Assembly: GCA_012797825.1 (NCBI GenBank)
Contig: JAAZOI010000248.1
Location: 1 to 5,203, forward strand
Length of the DNA stretch: 5,203 nt
Direction: 5' to 3'
Origin: Eubacteriaceae bacterium
GTDB lineage: Bacteria; Bacillota; Clostridia; Eubacteriales; UBA1433
Numbering within the stretch: position 1 is the stretch's first letter; each line of letters begins with the position of its first letter. The position numbers were made by a program, and so were the translations under genes. The notes under the pieces are model-generated. The model made no database searches and was not told the DNA's origin. It was given only the letters and a program-made list of their open reading frames with translations. Positions 1 to 5,203 of this stretch are shown here, one piece after another.

Positions 1-68
1 ATATCCTTAACTTTATCATTTATCTGCTGCTCGGTCAATAAAATTCTTTCTACATCCTTGTGTATCAT
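1..68 (-). CDS. hpt: Hypoxanthine (guanine) phosphoribosyltransferase, N-terminal fragment cut by the window edge
   Basis: Only the first 22 codons are present, from ATG at 68-66 to the window edge. The translation starts MIHKDVERILLTEQQINDKV, which resembles the N-terminus of clostridial and bacillar hypoxanthine phosphoribosyltransferases (an acidic first helix followed by an I/L-L-(S/T)-E-x-x-I pattern). The catalytic PRPP-binding motif lies outside the window, so the call rests on this short match plus position. The full enzyme converts hypoxanthine or guanine plus PRPP to IMP or GMP in the cytosol. The start codon lies 3 nt after the tilS stop codon and has only a weak purine stretch (AAAGAG, about 12 nt upstream), so translation is probably coupled to tilS. 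The tilS-hpt order is conserved in Firmicutes, usually with ftsH next, which would lie beyond the window. Confidence 0.8.
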   Translation of the reverse strand, partial: MIHKDVERILLTEQQINDKVKD

Positions 69-71
69 CCG

Positions 72-1463
72 TTATAAACTCTTTGCTGAAATTTTTAATA
101 TATTCTTAGTTTCTTCATCTACTTTATATTTATCGCTTAAAGCATACCCTATAATCCAGATTATATTTTCTTCATCGCACAGCAGCGGAATTTTGTCGCG
201 TTGCTGCTTTGGCACTTTAATATTAATAAAATATTTTTTCAGGCTCGTGCTGCCCTTCAGACCGAGCGGGTAAAATTTATCGCCTGTTTGTCTGTTTCTT
301 ATAAAAATATTACCTTTTATTTTATCATAATCTATATATTTTTCATATGTTGAACTATATTTTTTTTCAAATAAATTAACTTTTTTAAGCAGAATTTTAA
401 TCCCCAATTGCCAGATTTCATTTTCACTATTATAAGTTATAGGATATTTAAAACTTTTTTCTGTGATATTGTCACATTTAATACATTTTATTATTAAAAA
501 TTCATATTCTCTTTTTGCAACAATATCTCCGGGCAAATCAATACACCATATAGTATTAGACGCAGGCATTGACAAAATACTGTCTATATTCTTTTTTTCT
601 ATATTTATAAGGCTTTTAATATTATTAATCATATACCTGATAATATATGGTTTTATATAATCATTTGCGCAGTATAGCATATCAATGTTAATTTTTGCGG
701 AGCTGTCGTTGATTATTATGTGATTTTTATAAAATTCCAGCTCATTATCGATTTTATCTCTAATTATTTTTGTCTGATTACAAAGCCTTATTATAATATC
801 ATCAAAATCCGGTTTTGTTTTTATAAGCTCTGGTATAACCAGATTTCTTATTCTGTTTCTGAAATATTCATTTTCATAATTAGTTTTGTCTATGCAATAG
901 GAGATTTTATTTTTTTCAAGATAAGTGGTAATTTCCGATTTCTTTGCAAATAACAAAGGTCGTATTATTCCGTCTTTTCTTTTTATATCAATGCCGCATA
1001 ATCCGTCTATGCCGGTTCCTCGCATGCATCTCATAAGAATCGTTTCGATATTATCATCAAAGTGATGCGCAGTGACTATGCTGTCGGCATTTAATTCGTC
1101 TTTAAGCAAAAATAACTCTTTGTATCTAAGCTCTCTTCCAGCCTGCTCTATAGACAGATTTTTTGATTTAGAGTAATTTAAGACATCTATTTTTTTTGTA
1201 TAGCAGATAATATCTAATTCTTTGCATATTTGAGCACATCTTTTTTCATCATCATCCGCCTCCGCTGATCTTAACATATGATTTAAATGCAGAGCATAAA
1301 TTTTGAAGTTAATTATGCTGCTCAGTTTTTTAAGAATAATTAAAAGAGCCGTAGAATCGGCTCCTCCAGAAAGTGCCAGCAATACGGTTTGATTACTTGA
1401 AATTAAATCATATTTTATTATTGTTTCGTATATTTTATTTTCGAGATAGTTAAGGTTATCCAT
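72..1463 (-). CDS. tilS: tRNA(Ile)-lysidine synthetase TilS
   Basis: TilS attaches lysine, using ATP, to C34 of the CAU anticodon of a minor tRNA-Ile, changing its decoding from AUG to AUA. It is a cytosolic enzyme and normally essential. The 463-residue product has the N-type ATP-pyrophosphatase domain with the P-loop SGGADS at residues 32-37, HLNHMLR at 59-65, TAHHFDDNIET at 131-141 followed by RGTG at 148, RPLL at 168, and NRIRN at 203-207. The C-terminal TilS domain starts near residue 387 (IRNRQTGDKFYPLG, then LKKYF, PKQQRDKIPLL and IIWIIGYALSDKY). Length and domain order are those of a complete enzyme. Two in-frame ATGs are possible, at 1472 and 1463, and neither has a Shine-Dalgarno. 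I chose 1463 because the only good promoter in the gap would start RNA at about 1463-1465, which excludes the 1472 codon. The start is uncertain by three codons. The gene is very AT-rich, more so than the phosphatase part of spoIIE. Confidence 0.96.
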   Translation of the reverse strand: MDNLNYLENKIYETIIKYDLISSNQTVLLALSGGADSTALLIILKKLSSIINFKIYALHLNHMLRSAEADDDEKRCAQICKELDIICYTKKIDVLNYSKSKNLSIEQAGRELRYKELFLLKDELNADSIVTAHHFDDNIETILMRCMRGTGIDGLCGIDIKRKDGIIRPLLFAKKSEITTYLEKNKISYCIDKTNYENEYFRNRIRNLVIPELIKTKPDFDDIIIRLCNQTKIIRDKIDNELEFYKNHIIINDSSAKINIDMLYCANDYIKPYIIRYMINNIKSLINIEKKNIDSILSMPASNTIWCIDLPGDIVAKREYEFLIIKCIKCDNITEKSFKYPITYNSENEIWQLGIKILLKKVNLFEKKYSSTYEKYIDYDKIKGNIFIRNRQTGDKFYPLGLKGSTSLKKYFINIKVPKQQRDKIPLLCDEENIIWIIGYALSDKYKVDEETKNILKISAKSL

Positions 1464-1470
1464 GAAAATC

Positions 1471-1499
1471 ATTATATAGTATGCATATTTAATTTACAA
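1471..1499 (-). promoter_or_regulatory. Candidate sigma-A promoter for tilS-hpt
   Basis: On the minus strand TTGTAA (1499-1494) is followed after exactly 17 bp by TATAAT (1476-1471), the consensus -10. The site fills most of the 39-bp gap between the spoIIE stop codon and tilS. Counting from the -10, transcription would start at about 1465-1463, essentially on the ATG at 1463, which implies a leaderless or nearly leaderless mRNA. A vegetative promoter here makes sense because tilS is needed in growth while spoIIE is a sporulation gene. The surrounding DNA is so AT-rich that such a match can arise by chance. Confidence 0.5.
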
Positions 1500-1511
1500 A
1501 TATTTTATATC

Positions 1512-3800
1512 TCAGCTAAGCCTTTCCCAAACCTTTGCAACCATTACCGTTATATCATCAATATTTTCGCTGCCTGTCAATTCCTGGAATTGATCAAATA
1601 TGTTATCGACTATCATCTGAGGGCTTCTGCCCGCAGTGCTTTTTATAATTCTGCATATTTCATCATCATCTATTGCCGATGCAAATCCGTCAGAAAACAT
1701 ATATATATAGCTGTTAGGATCCAAATTTCTAAAAGCTGTTTTAATATTTGGTTTATCTAGTATTCCTATGGGCGTTGAATCAAATTCGATTTTTTCTATC
1801 ATTTTTTCTGTTTTAATATAAGTAGCGCACGCACCCGCTTTCATAATAACAGCGTCCGATGTATATTCGTCAAACAGCAAAGCGTCAAGGGTTGAAAATA
1901 TTTCTTTTTCATCGTCAGTGTCCATAACGCCGTTTGCCATATTTACAGCGGTTTTTATATCGATGCCGCTTCCCAAAAGGTCTTCTATTATATCGAGCAG
2001 CTTTCCGCTGTAGGTTTGGGCATCCCTGCCGCTGCCCATGCCGTCCGCGATAGCCGCAAGCACAAGCCCTTTGTCAATATCGGCAACCGTGCTGCTGTCC
2101 CCCGAATATTCAGAATCCCTTTTTGCGGTCTTCTTCTGCGCCACTGAAAGCCGCATTAAAGGAGCCTCTATGAACAAACAAATAACCCCGTCTTCCGTTC
2201 TGTATTCTGATTCAAAATCGACTTTTATGCCGATTGAACTTAATATACAGTCAGAAATTATACCGCGTATCTGCCTTGAAATACTGTCTTCATTTAAATT
2301 TACGAATATTCTCATAATATTGCGCCTGTCGCTGAATACAAAAGCAGACTGGCAGTCAATGTTTTGCCTTCTTACTGCAGAAATTATGCTTTTTTCTTCA
2401 TCTTCATGTTTTAAAACGCCGTTTTGCAGCATTGAGAATATTTCTTCGCTCAGTTCGATAAGACTCTGCTGCTTTGTAAGAAAATATTCTCTTTGCCTGT
2501 CAAGCTGTTTTTGCCTGTCTTTACGCTCCATTGAATTTTTTATTAAGTAATTCATTGAAAGTTTCATTAAGTCGGGTTTTTTACAATTTTTAATAAATTC
2601 AGATTTGTCAATAGCTTTTTCATTGCCGAATTTTTTTACGCTGTCAGTAAACAACGATATTTTATTGTTTGCATTTGAAGACCAGCAGTTATTGTACATA
2701 TAGCAAAGCGAACAAACATCTTTTATAATATGTCCCAGTATTGTTTTGCTTTTATCTGACGGCATGCTTCTTTTTTCATCTTTTATATACAACACATTCT
2801 GAGCCGCTCTCTGTTTTTCCATCTGCTGCTTTATATATATATTTAACGCGTCGTTATTTAAATCTTTATTATTAACCTCACCAGTACTTACTTCTTTTTT
2901 AAAAGCAGGCAGAGCTATGAACAAAACAACCGCTGCCGCTGCTTCTTTAATATATAATAATAACCCCGTCAGCCCGTCTGTATATCCCATAATCACGCTC
3001 ATTCCCAATATGAACGCTATTGCCGCAGTAACTTTATTTAACTTTATTCCTATACATGCGATTAATGAAGCGAATGATAGAACAGCCATTATTGATATAT
3101 CGGCATTTTTACTTAAAACGAGCGCCAGAGATATAAGAATTGATACGGGCAAAGCCGCTTTGACACCCTCATAATATACACACAACAATATTGAGAAAAT
3201 GGCGAACATCATCATGATATTATAGTTATAAAAAATCAGTCCGTCTAAAGCTATTAAAAGAACTATTAATATAATGCCTGCGCAAATAATTTCTTCATCT
3301 GAAAGCGATTTTCTTTTTGGATATGTTTTTATTGAGTTAATGCCGATATTAAAAACATAATACATGCAAAATGCGCATACCGCTTCAGCTCCGTATATTA
3401 TATAGCTGATAGCAGGTTTAGACATAATTAGCATTATAATAAGCGACGCTATTAATGTGCATCCTGCCGCAATAATTGCTTTATAGATATTTTTTGAATT
3501 AAAAAAGTTTGCATATTTTACTCCGTACAGCAAAACCAGCACAATCGCTACTCTGATGCTTAAGCTCATATCACCTATTGTAAGCGCGCCAAGGAGCGCA
3601 AAAGCGGGCGTTATTTTTTTGTTGGAATCGAGTATCACAAACGCAAGAAATCCGAAAACAAAAGGAGACAATTCGCCTAAAACTACGCTTCTCCCTATAA
3701 CAAACGATAAAGCCGCATAAATTATGTACGATTTTATCTGAAGCTTTTTTATCTTTTCTCTTAAGCCCAGCTTGTCCTTTGTTTGGGAAACAGTCTGCAT
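1512..3800 (-). CDS. spoIIE: Stage II sporulation protein E, membrane-bound PP2C-type serine phosphatase
   Basis: SpoIIE dephosphorylates the anti-anti-sigma factor SpoIIAA, which frees sigma-F from SpoIIAB in the forespore; in B. subtilis it also associates with FtsZ at the polar septum. The 762-residue product is slightly shorter than the B. subtilis protein (about 827). Residues 25-300 are hydrophobic, with about ten predicted membrane segments. The cytoplasmic middle region carries a cysteine cluster, C363-x2-C366-x5-C372-W, plus C406, followed by a charged, probably helical stretch at about 420-465. The PP2C domain covers roughly 545-760. It shows the metal-binding DGMGSG at 586-591, FSTLDALLFDEYT near 635-647, a PIGIL segment near 677, FSDG ending at 705 and DDITVMVA at 748-755. 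No catalytic motif is missing. The ATG at 3800 was chosen over an in-frame TTG at 3815 because AAGGAG lies 5 nt before it and the TTG overlaps that ribosome binding site. spoIIE is followed by tilS without a terminator. Confidence 0.97.
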   Translation of the reverse strand: MQTVSQTKDKLGLREKIKKLQIKSYIIYAALSFVIGRSVVLGELSPFVFGFLAFVILDSNKKITPAFALLGALTIGDMSLSIRVAIVLVLLYGVKYANFFNSKNIYKAIIAAGCTLIASLIIMLIMSKPAISYIIYGAEAVCAFCMYYVFNIGINSIKTYPKRKSLSDEEIICAGIILIVLLIALDGLIFYNYNIMMMFAIFSILLCVYYEGVKAALPVSILISLALVLSKNADISIMAVLSFASLIACIGIKLNKVTAAIAFILGMSVIMGYTDGLTGLLLYIKEAAAAVVLFIALPAFKKEVSTGEVNNKDLNNDALNIYIKQQMEKQRAAQNVLYIKDEKRSMPSDKSKTILGHIIKDVCSLCYMYNNCWSSNANNKISLFTDSVKKFGNEKAIDKSEFIKNCKKPDLMKLSMNYLIKNSMERKDRQKQLDRQREYFLTKQQSLIELSEEIFSMLQNGVLKHEDEEKSIISAVRRQNIDCQSAFVFSDRRNIMRIFVNLNEDSISRQIRGIISDCILSSIGIKVDFESEYRTEDGVICLFIEAPLMRLSVAQKKTAKRDSEYSGDSSTVADIDKGLVLAAIADGMGSGRDAQTYSGKLLDIIEDLLGSGIDIKTAVNMANGVMDTDDEKEIFSTLDALLFDEYTSDAVIMKAGACATYIKTEKMIEKIEFDSTPIGILDKPNIKTAFRNLDPNSYIYMFSDGFASAIDDDEICRIIKSTAGRSPQMIVDNIFDQFQELTGSENIDDITVMVAKVWERLS

Positions 3801-3805
3801 TCTAT

Positions 3806-3813
3806 CTCCTTCC
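3806..3813 (-). promoter_or_regulatory. Ribosome binding site of spoIIE
   Basis: GGAAGGAG sits 5 nt before ATG 3800. It decides the start, because the longer in-frame option (TTG at 3815-3813) overlaps the site itself and has no Shine-Dalgarno of its own. Confidence 0.85.
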
Positions 3814-3829
3814 AACCCGCTTGCGAGTT
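3814..3829 (-). other. Small hairpin abutting the spoIIE Shine-Dalgarno
   Basis: The minus-strand sequence AACTCGCAAGCGGGTT can fold into a 6-bp stem (one G-U pair) with a CAAG loop. The stem ends directly next to GGAAGGAG. It lies within the predicted leader of about 55 nt. No poly-U follows, so it is not a terminator. It could protect or modulate the ribosome binding site, but this is inference. Confidence 0.35.
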
Positions 3830-3861
3830 ATTAGAAATTTTTATTCTTTAAACTTTTTTTC

Positions 3862-3894
3862 ATTATATCCGCCGTTATTTAAAAATTATGTCAG
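3862..3894 (-). promoter_or_regulatory. Candidate spoIIE promoter with 21-bp spacer
   Basis: CTGACA (3894-3889) matches the sigma-A -35 at five of six bases, and TATAAT (3867-3862) is a perfect -10. They are separated by 21 bp rather than 17. The B. subtilis spoIIE promoter is known for the same arrangement: near-consensus boxes 21 bp apart, used by sigma-A RNA polymerase only with phosphorylated Spo0A. The predicted start is near 3855, giving a leader of about 55 nt. The match of geometry and gene makes this likely to be the sporulation-specific promoter. Confidence 0.65.
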
Positions 3895-3895
3895 A

Positions 3896-3918
3896 TATGG
3901 AATTCAGTATATTCATCA
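3896..3918 (-). promoter_or_regulatory. Possible Spo0A boxes upstream of the spoIIE promoter
   Basis: The Spo0A consensus is TGTCGAA (TGNCGAA). TGATGAA at 3918-3912 differs from TGNCGAA at one base. TTCCATA at 3902-3896 matches the opposite orientation (TTCGACA) at five of seven positions and lies directly upstream of the -35. A weaker match, TGACATA (4 of 7), overlaps the -35 itself. Each site is imperfect, and their value comes from position beside a promoter of the Spo0A-activated type. Confidence 0.35.
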
Positions 3919-3936
3919 GATTATAATAAGCGCTTG

Positions 3937-3971
3937 AAAATAAAAATAACTCCCGGTATTAACCGAGAGTT
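3937..3971 (-). terminator. Intrinsic terminator of the SRP RNA gene
   Basis: On the minus strand AACTCTCGGT (3971-3962) pairs with ACCGGGAGTT (3957-3948) over 10 bp with one G-U pair and a TAAT loop. It is followed by an A and two T runs (TTTTT, TTTT) to 3937. Read on the plus strand the G-U becomes a C-A mismatch and the following T run is short, so the element is oriented for minus-strand transcripts. It begins about a dozen nt after the closing helix of the SRP RNA and insulates spoIIE from that transcript. Confidence 0.85.
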
Positions 3972-3982
3972 TTCATCATATA

Positions 3983-4255
3983 AAGCCGTACGCCCTTCTT
4001 CGATATTTTATTATAAGTGAGTCTATACCATCAGCTCGCACCAGGTATATCCGCGGCACATACTGCTATCAGTTTATCGCTGCTTCCTTCCGGACCTGAC
4101 GAGGTTCGCCGAATAGTATTGCACGGAGCCCGATGGTCAACACCTCAAAATATATTCTCTTAAACCTATAATAAACCTACCTCGGTCGGGCATCTGCCCT
4201 GCTGTAGCGGATTGCAGGTTACAAGGCACCGCTGACTCCCCGCATAGTACGGCTT
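3983..4255 (-). ncRNA. ffs: Signal recognition particle RNA, large Firmicute type (S and Alu domains)
   Basis: This is the RNA scaffold of the signal recognition particle, which binds Ffh and targets nascent membrane proteins to FtsY and the translocon. The signature apical helix 8 sequence GTCAGGTCCGGAAGGAAGC lies at 4100-4082 on the minus strand and contains the GGAA tetraloop and the Ffh-binding internal loop. The 5' part, at about 4223-4196 (TGTAACCTGCAATCCGCT, then ACAGCAGGGC), closely resembles the Alu domain of B. subtilis scRNA. The ends are set by a perfect 9-bp complementarity: AAGCCGTAC at 4255-4247 pairs with GTACGGCTT at 3991-3983. The length of about 271 nt is close to the B. 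subtilis molecule. A promoter with 17-bp spacing and an intrinsic terminator flank it. True ends after processing may differ by a few nt. Confidence 0.96.
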
Positions 4256-4259
4256 AAAT

Positions 4260-4288
4260 AATATAACATATTTATTAATTTTATTCAA
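4260..4288 (-). promoter_or_regulatory. Sigma-A-type promoter of the SRP RNA gene
   Basis: TTGAAT (4288-4283), a 17-bp spacer, and TATATT (4265-4260) on the minus strand. The predicted start, about 4253, coincides with the first G of the closing helix of the SRP RNA, which supports the assignment independently of the hexamer scores. Confidence 0.7.
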
Positions 4289-4320
4289 TTTTTATTTGCT
4301 GACATATTATTCAATTAATT

Positions 4321-5088
4321 TTATTGGGCATCCGAAAAATTGTAAGATACATTAAACCCGTTGCGTTTAAGTTCATTTTCTATTGTTCGCAAACTTTCAT
4401 CTTCTTCAAACATTTTGCCCGCAAGCAGCACCTTGCTTATACCGTGAAATTCTCTTAAATCTTTGCATATAAAAACAGAAATATCAATAATGCTTTTATA
4501 AAACTTAGCAGACATTATTTCTTTTTTTTCTTCTTTTTTTATATCGGATAATAATCCTAATATTATATCTTTTGTACCGACTACAAACATTTTATTTGTA
4601 TATCTAATATTAAATTCGTATTCATTATTTATATTTTTTAAGTTTTTAACCGCGAATTCTTTCATATCATTATTTGATATATCAATTAGAAACGCAGCCG
4701 CTTTAAAAAAGCTTTTTATATCGCTTTTCCTGTTTACGTTATTTTTATTTATCTTATCAAGCGCGCTGTCAATATCATACTTACTAAAATGATTCGGCAT
4801 ATGCTTTTTTACATCTTCTTTATAAATGTCGTAAATAAGACCTAACGCCGATATAAGCGTCGGAGGATATAAGGTTTGAGTATCATTATCAATGCAAATA
4901 CATTCAATCCCTCCGGCTTTAATTATATATTTTGAACTGTATATTAAAAATTCTCCGCAATAGCAATTATTTTCAAGATTATTATCATAATCGAATATAA
5001 CTGCCATACTTTTACCGTTTTTTAATGCATGTTTTAGAAGGTTTTCATTAGTGAAATTATGTATCTGGCAATGTATTCCGTCTTCCAA
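4321..5088 (-). CDS. Free-standing degenerate HypF C-terminal (Kae1-like) domain protein, function unknown
   Basis: The 255-residue product is probably soluble, with no signal peptide or membrane segment. Its pattern follows, in order, the C-terminal Kae1-like domain of HypF, the carbamoyltransferase of [NiFe]-hydrogenase maturation. CQIHNFT (7-13) sits where HypF has its VQHHHAH metal site. AVIFDYDNN...CGEFL (29-48) corresponds to the FDGTGYG...GGEFL strand-turn. PPTLISALGLI follows, then a helical middle (FFKAAAFLIDI), then AKFYKSI (194-200) for the FH helix. KVLLAGKMFEED (219-230) corresponds to the V-x-L-S-G-G-V-F-x-N motif, and ELKRNGFNV follows. Metal-ligand histidines, the SGG and N residues, and the final DGGIALGQ segment are absent, so transferase activity is unlikely. 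I chose TTG at 5088 because AAGGAGG lies 7 nt upstream; the ATG at 5106 has no ribosome site and would overlap this one. Homology is read by eye and could be remote. Confidence 0.6.
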   Translation of the reverse strand: MEDGIHCQIHNFTNENLLKHALKNGKSMAVIFDYDNNLENNCYCGEFLIYSSKYIIKAGGIECICIDNDTQTLYPPTLISALGLIYDIYKEDVKKHMPNHFSKYDIDSALDKINKNNVNRKSDIKSFFKAAAFLIDISNNDMKEFAVKNLKNINNEYEFNIRYTNKMFVVGTKDIILGLLSDIKKEEKKEIMSAKFYKSIIDISVFICKDLREFHGISKVLLAGKMFEEDESLRTIENELKRNGFNVSYNFSDAQ

Positions 5089-5095
5089 GAAAATA

Positions 5096-5102
5096 CCTCC
5101 TT
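5096..5102 (-). promoter_or_regulatory. Strong ribosome binding site that selects a TTG start
   Basis: AAGGAGG is a full anti-16S match placed 7 nt before TTG at 5088-5086. It lies inside the reading frame if the upstream ATG at 5106 is used, which argues that the TTG is the real start of the HypF-like gene. Confidence 0.8.
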
Positions 5103-5106
5103 GCAT

Positions 5107-5203
5107 TATTGATTGTAATGGACTTAAAAAAGTTCTTACTTTTTCAAAAAAGGTAGTTCTAATTACTATCCTGATAAATTAAATATATGCTAAACATTAT
5201 AAT
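5107..5203 (-). other. AT-rich upstream region of the HypF-like gene
   Basis: No supported gene is seen here. TACAAT at 5117-5112 is a possible -10 that would give a leader of about 15-20 nt before the TTG start, but no -35 stands at a suitable distance. A perfect 7-bp A/T-rich hairpin, AAAAAGT (5144-5138), loop AAGA, ACTTTTT (5133-5127), is preceded by a T run at 5151-5146 that could pair with the same A tract. AGAACT is directly repeated at 5160-5155 and 5136-5131. The window may cut off the real promoter. Confidence 0.3.

Noticed and set aside
58..953. Plus-strand open frames of 65-77 codons opposite tilS
   Set aside because: They are Ile/Phe/Tyr-rich products of reading AT-rich DNA antisense to a clearly conserved gene; no ribosome site or family match.
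1470..1472. ATG at 1472 as the tilS start
   Set aside because: No ribosome site, and it overlaps the best -10 box. It is still possible if tilS is translated mainly from read-through mRNA, so it is kept as the alternative start.
2038..2550. A 170-codon open frame on the plus strand
   Set aside because: It lies wholly opposite the conserved phosphatase and central parts of spoIIE, its translation resembles no family I know, and it is Ser/Cys-rich as expected from an antisense shadow.
2917..3174. An 85-codon plus-strand open frame opposite the spoIIE membrane region
   Set aside because: It is antisense to codons for conserved membrane segments and has no supporting features.
4281..4316. Ten-base direct repeat AATTGAATAA at 4316-4307 and 4290-4281
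   Set aside because: The second copy contains the SRP RNA -35, but the first has no -10 at a proper distance, and such repeats are expected by chance in DNA this AT-rich.
4256..4320. Possible frameshift that removed the D-G-G end of the HypF-like protein
   Set aside because: I read the other two minus-strand frames past the stop at 4321; they close quickly and show no D-G-G-I-A-L-G-like sequence, so the shortened end is not explained by a recent frameshift.
5159..5203. Open frame on the minus strand running in from the window edge and ending at TAG 5161-5159
   Set aside because: Only 14 codons of AT-rich, uninformative sequence are visible, so it cannot be told from chance; it could be the tail of the upstream gene.

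Overview
The window comes from a low-GC, spore-forming Firmicute, most likely a member of the Clostridia. The evidence is a strongly AT-rich sequence, a SpoIIE sporulation phosphatase, a long Firmicute-type SRP RNA with an Alu domain, and the conserved order spoIIE - tilS - hpt. Everything I can support lies on the minus strand, so the biological reading direction runs from high to low coordinates.

In transcription order: (a) 5203-5089 is a short, very AT-rich upstream region. (b) 5088-4321 encodes a 255-residue protein that starts at TTG behind a strong Shine-Dalgarno. It looks like a free-standing, degenerate copy of the C-terminal Kae1-like domain of the carbamoyltransferase HypF. (c) 4288-3937 is a self-contained SRP RNA unit: a sigma-A-like promoter, an RNA of about 270 nt closed by a 9-bp terminal helix, and an intrinsic terminator. 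(d) 3918-3801 is the spoIIE control region. It has a -35/-10 pair with a 21-bp spacer, as in the Spo0A-activated spoIIE promoter of Bacillus subtilis, and a small hairpin abutting the Shine-Dalgarno. (e) 3800-1512 is spoIIE. (f) 1463-72 is tilS, with a good promoter in the 39-bp gap after spoIIE and no visible Shine-Dalgarno. (g) 68-1 holds the first 22 codons of hpt, cut by the window edge.

SpoIIE dephosphorylates the anti-anti-sigma factor SpoIIAA at the sporulation septum and so activates sigma-F. TilS makes lysidine in tRNA-Ile(CAU), an essential growth function, and Hpt salvages purines. The tilS-hpt pair therefore needs expression in growing cells, which fits the separate promoter between spoIIE and tilS. 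The HypF-like protein is the least understood gene here. The plus-strand open frames lie opposite these genes and are treated as shadows.
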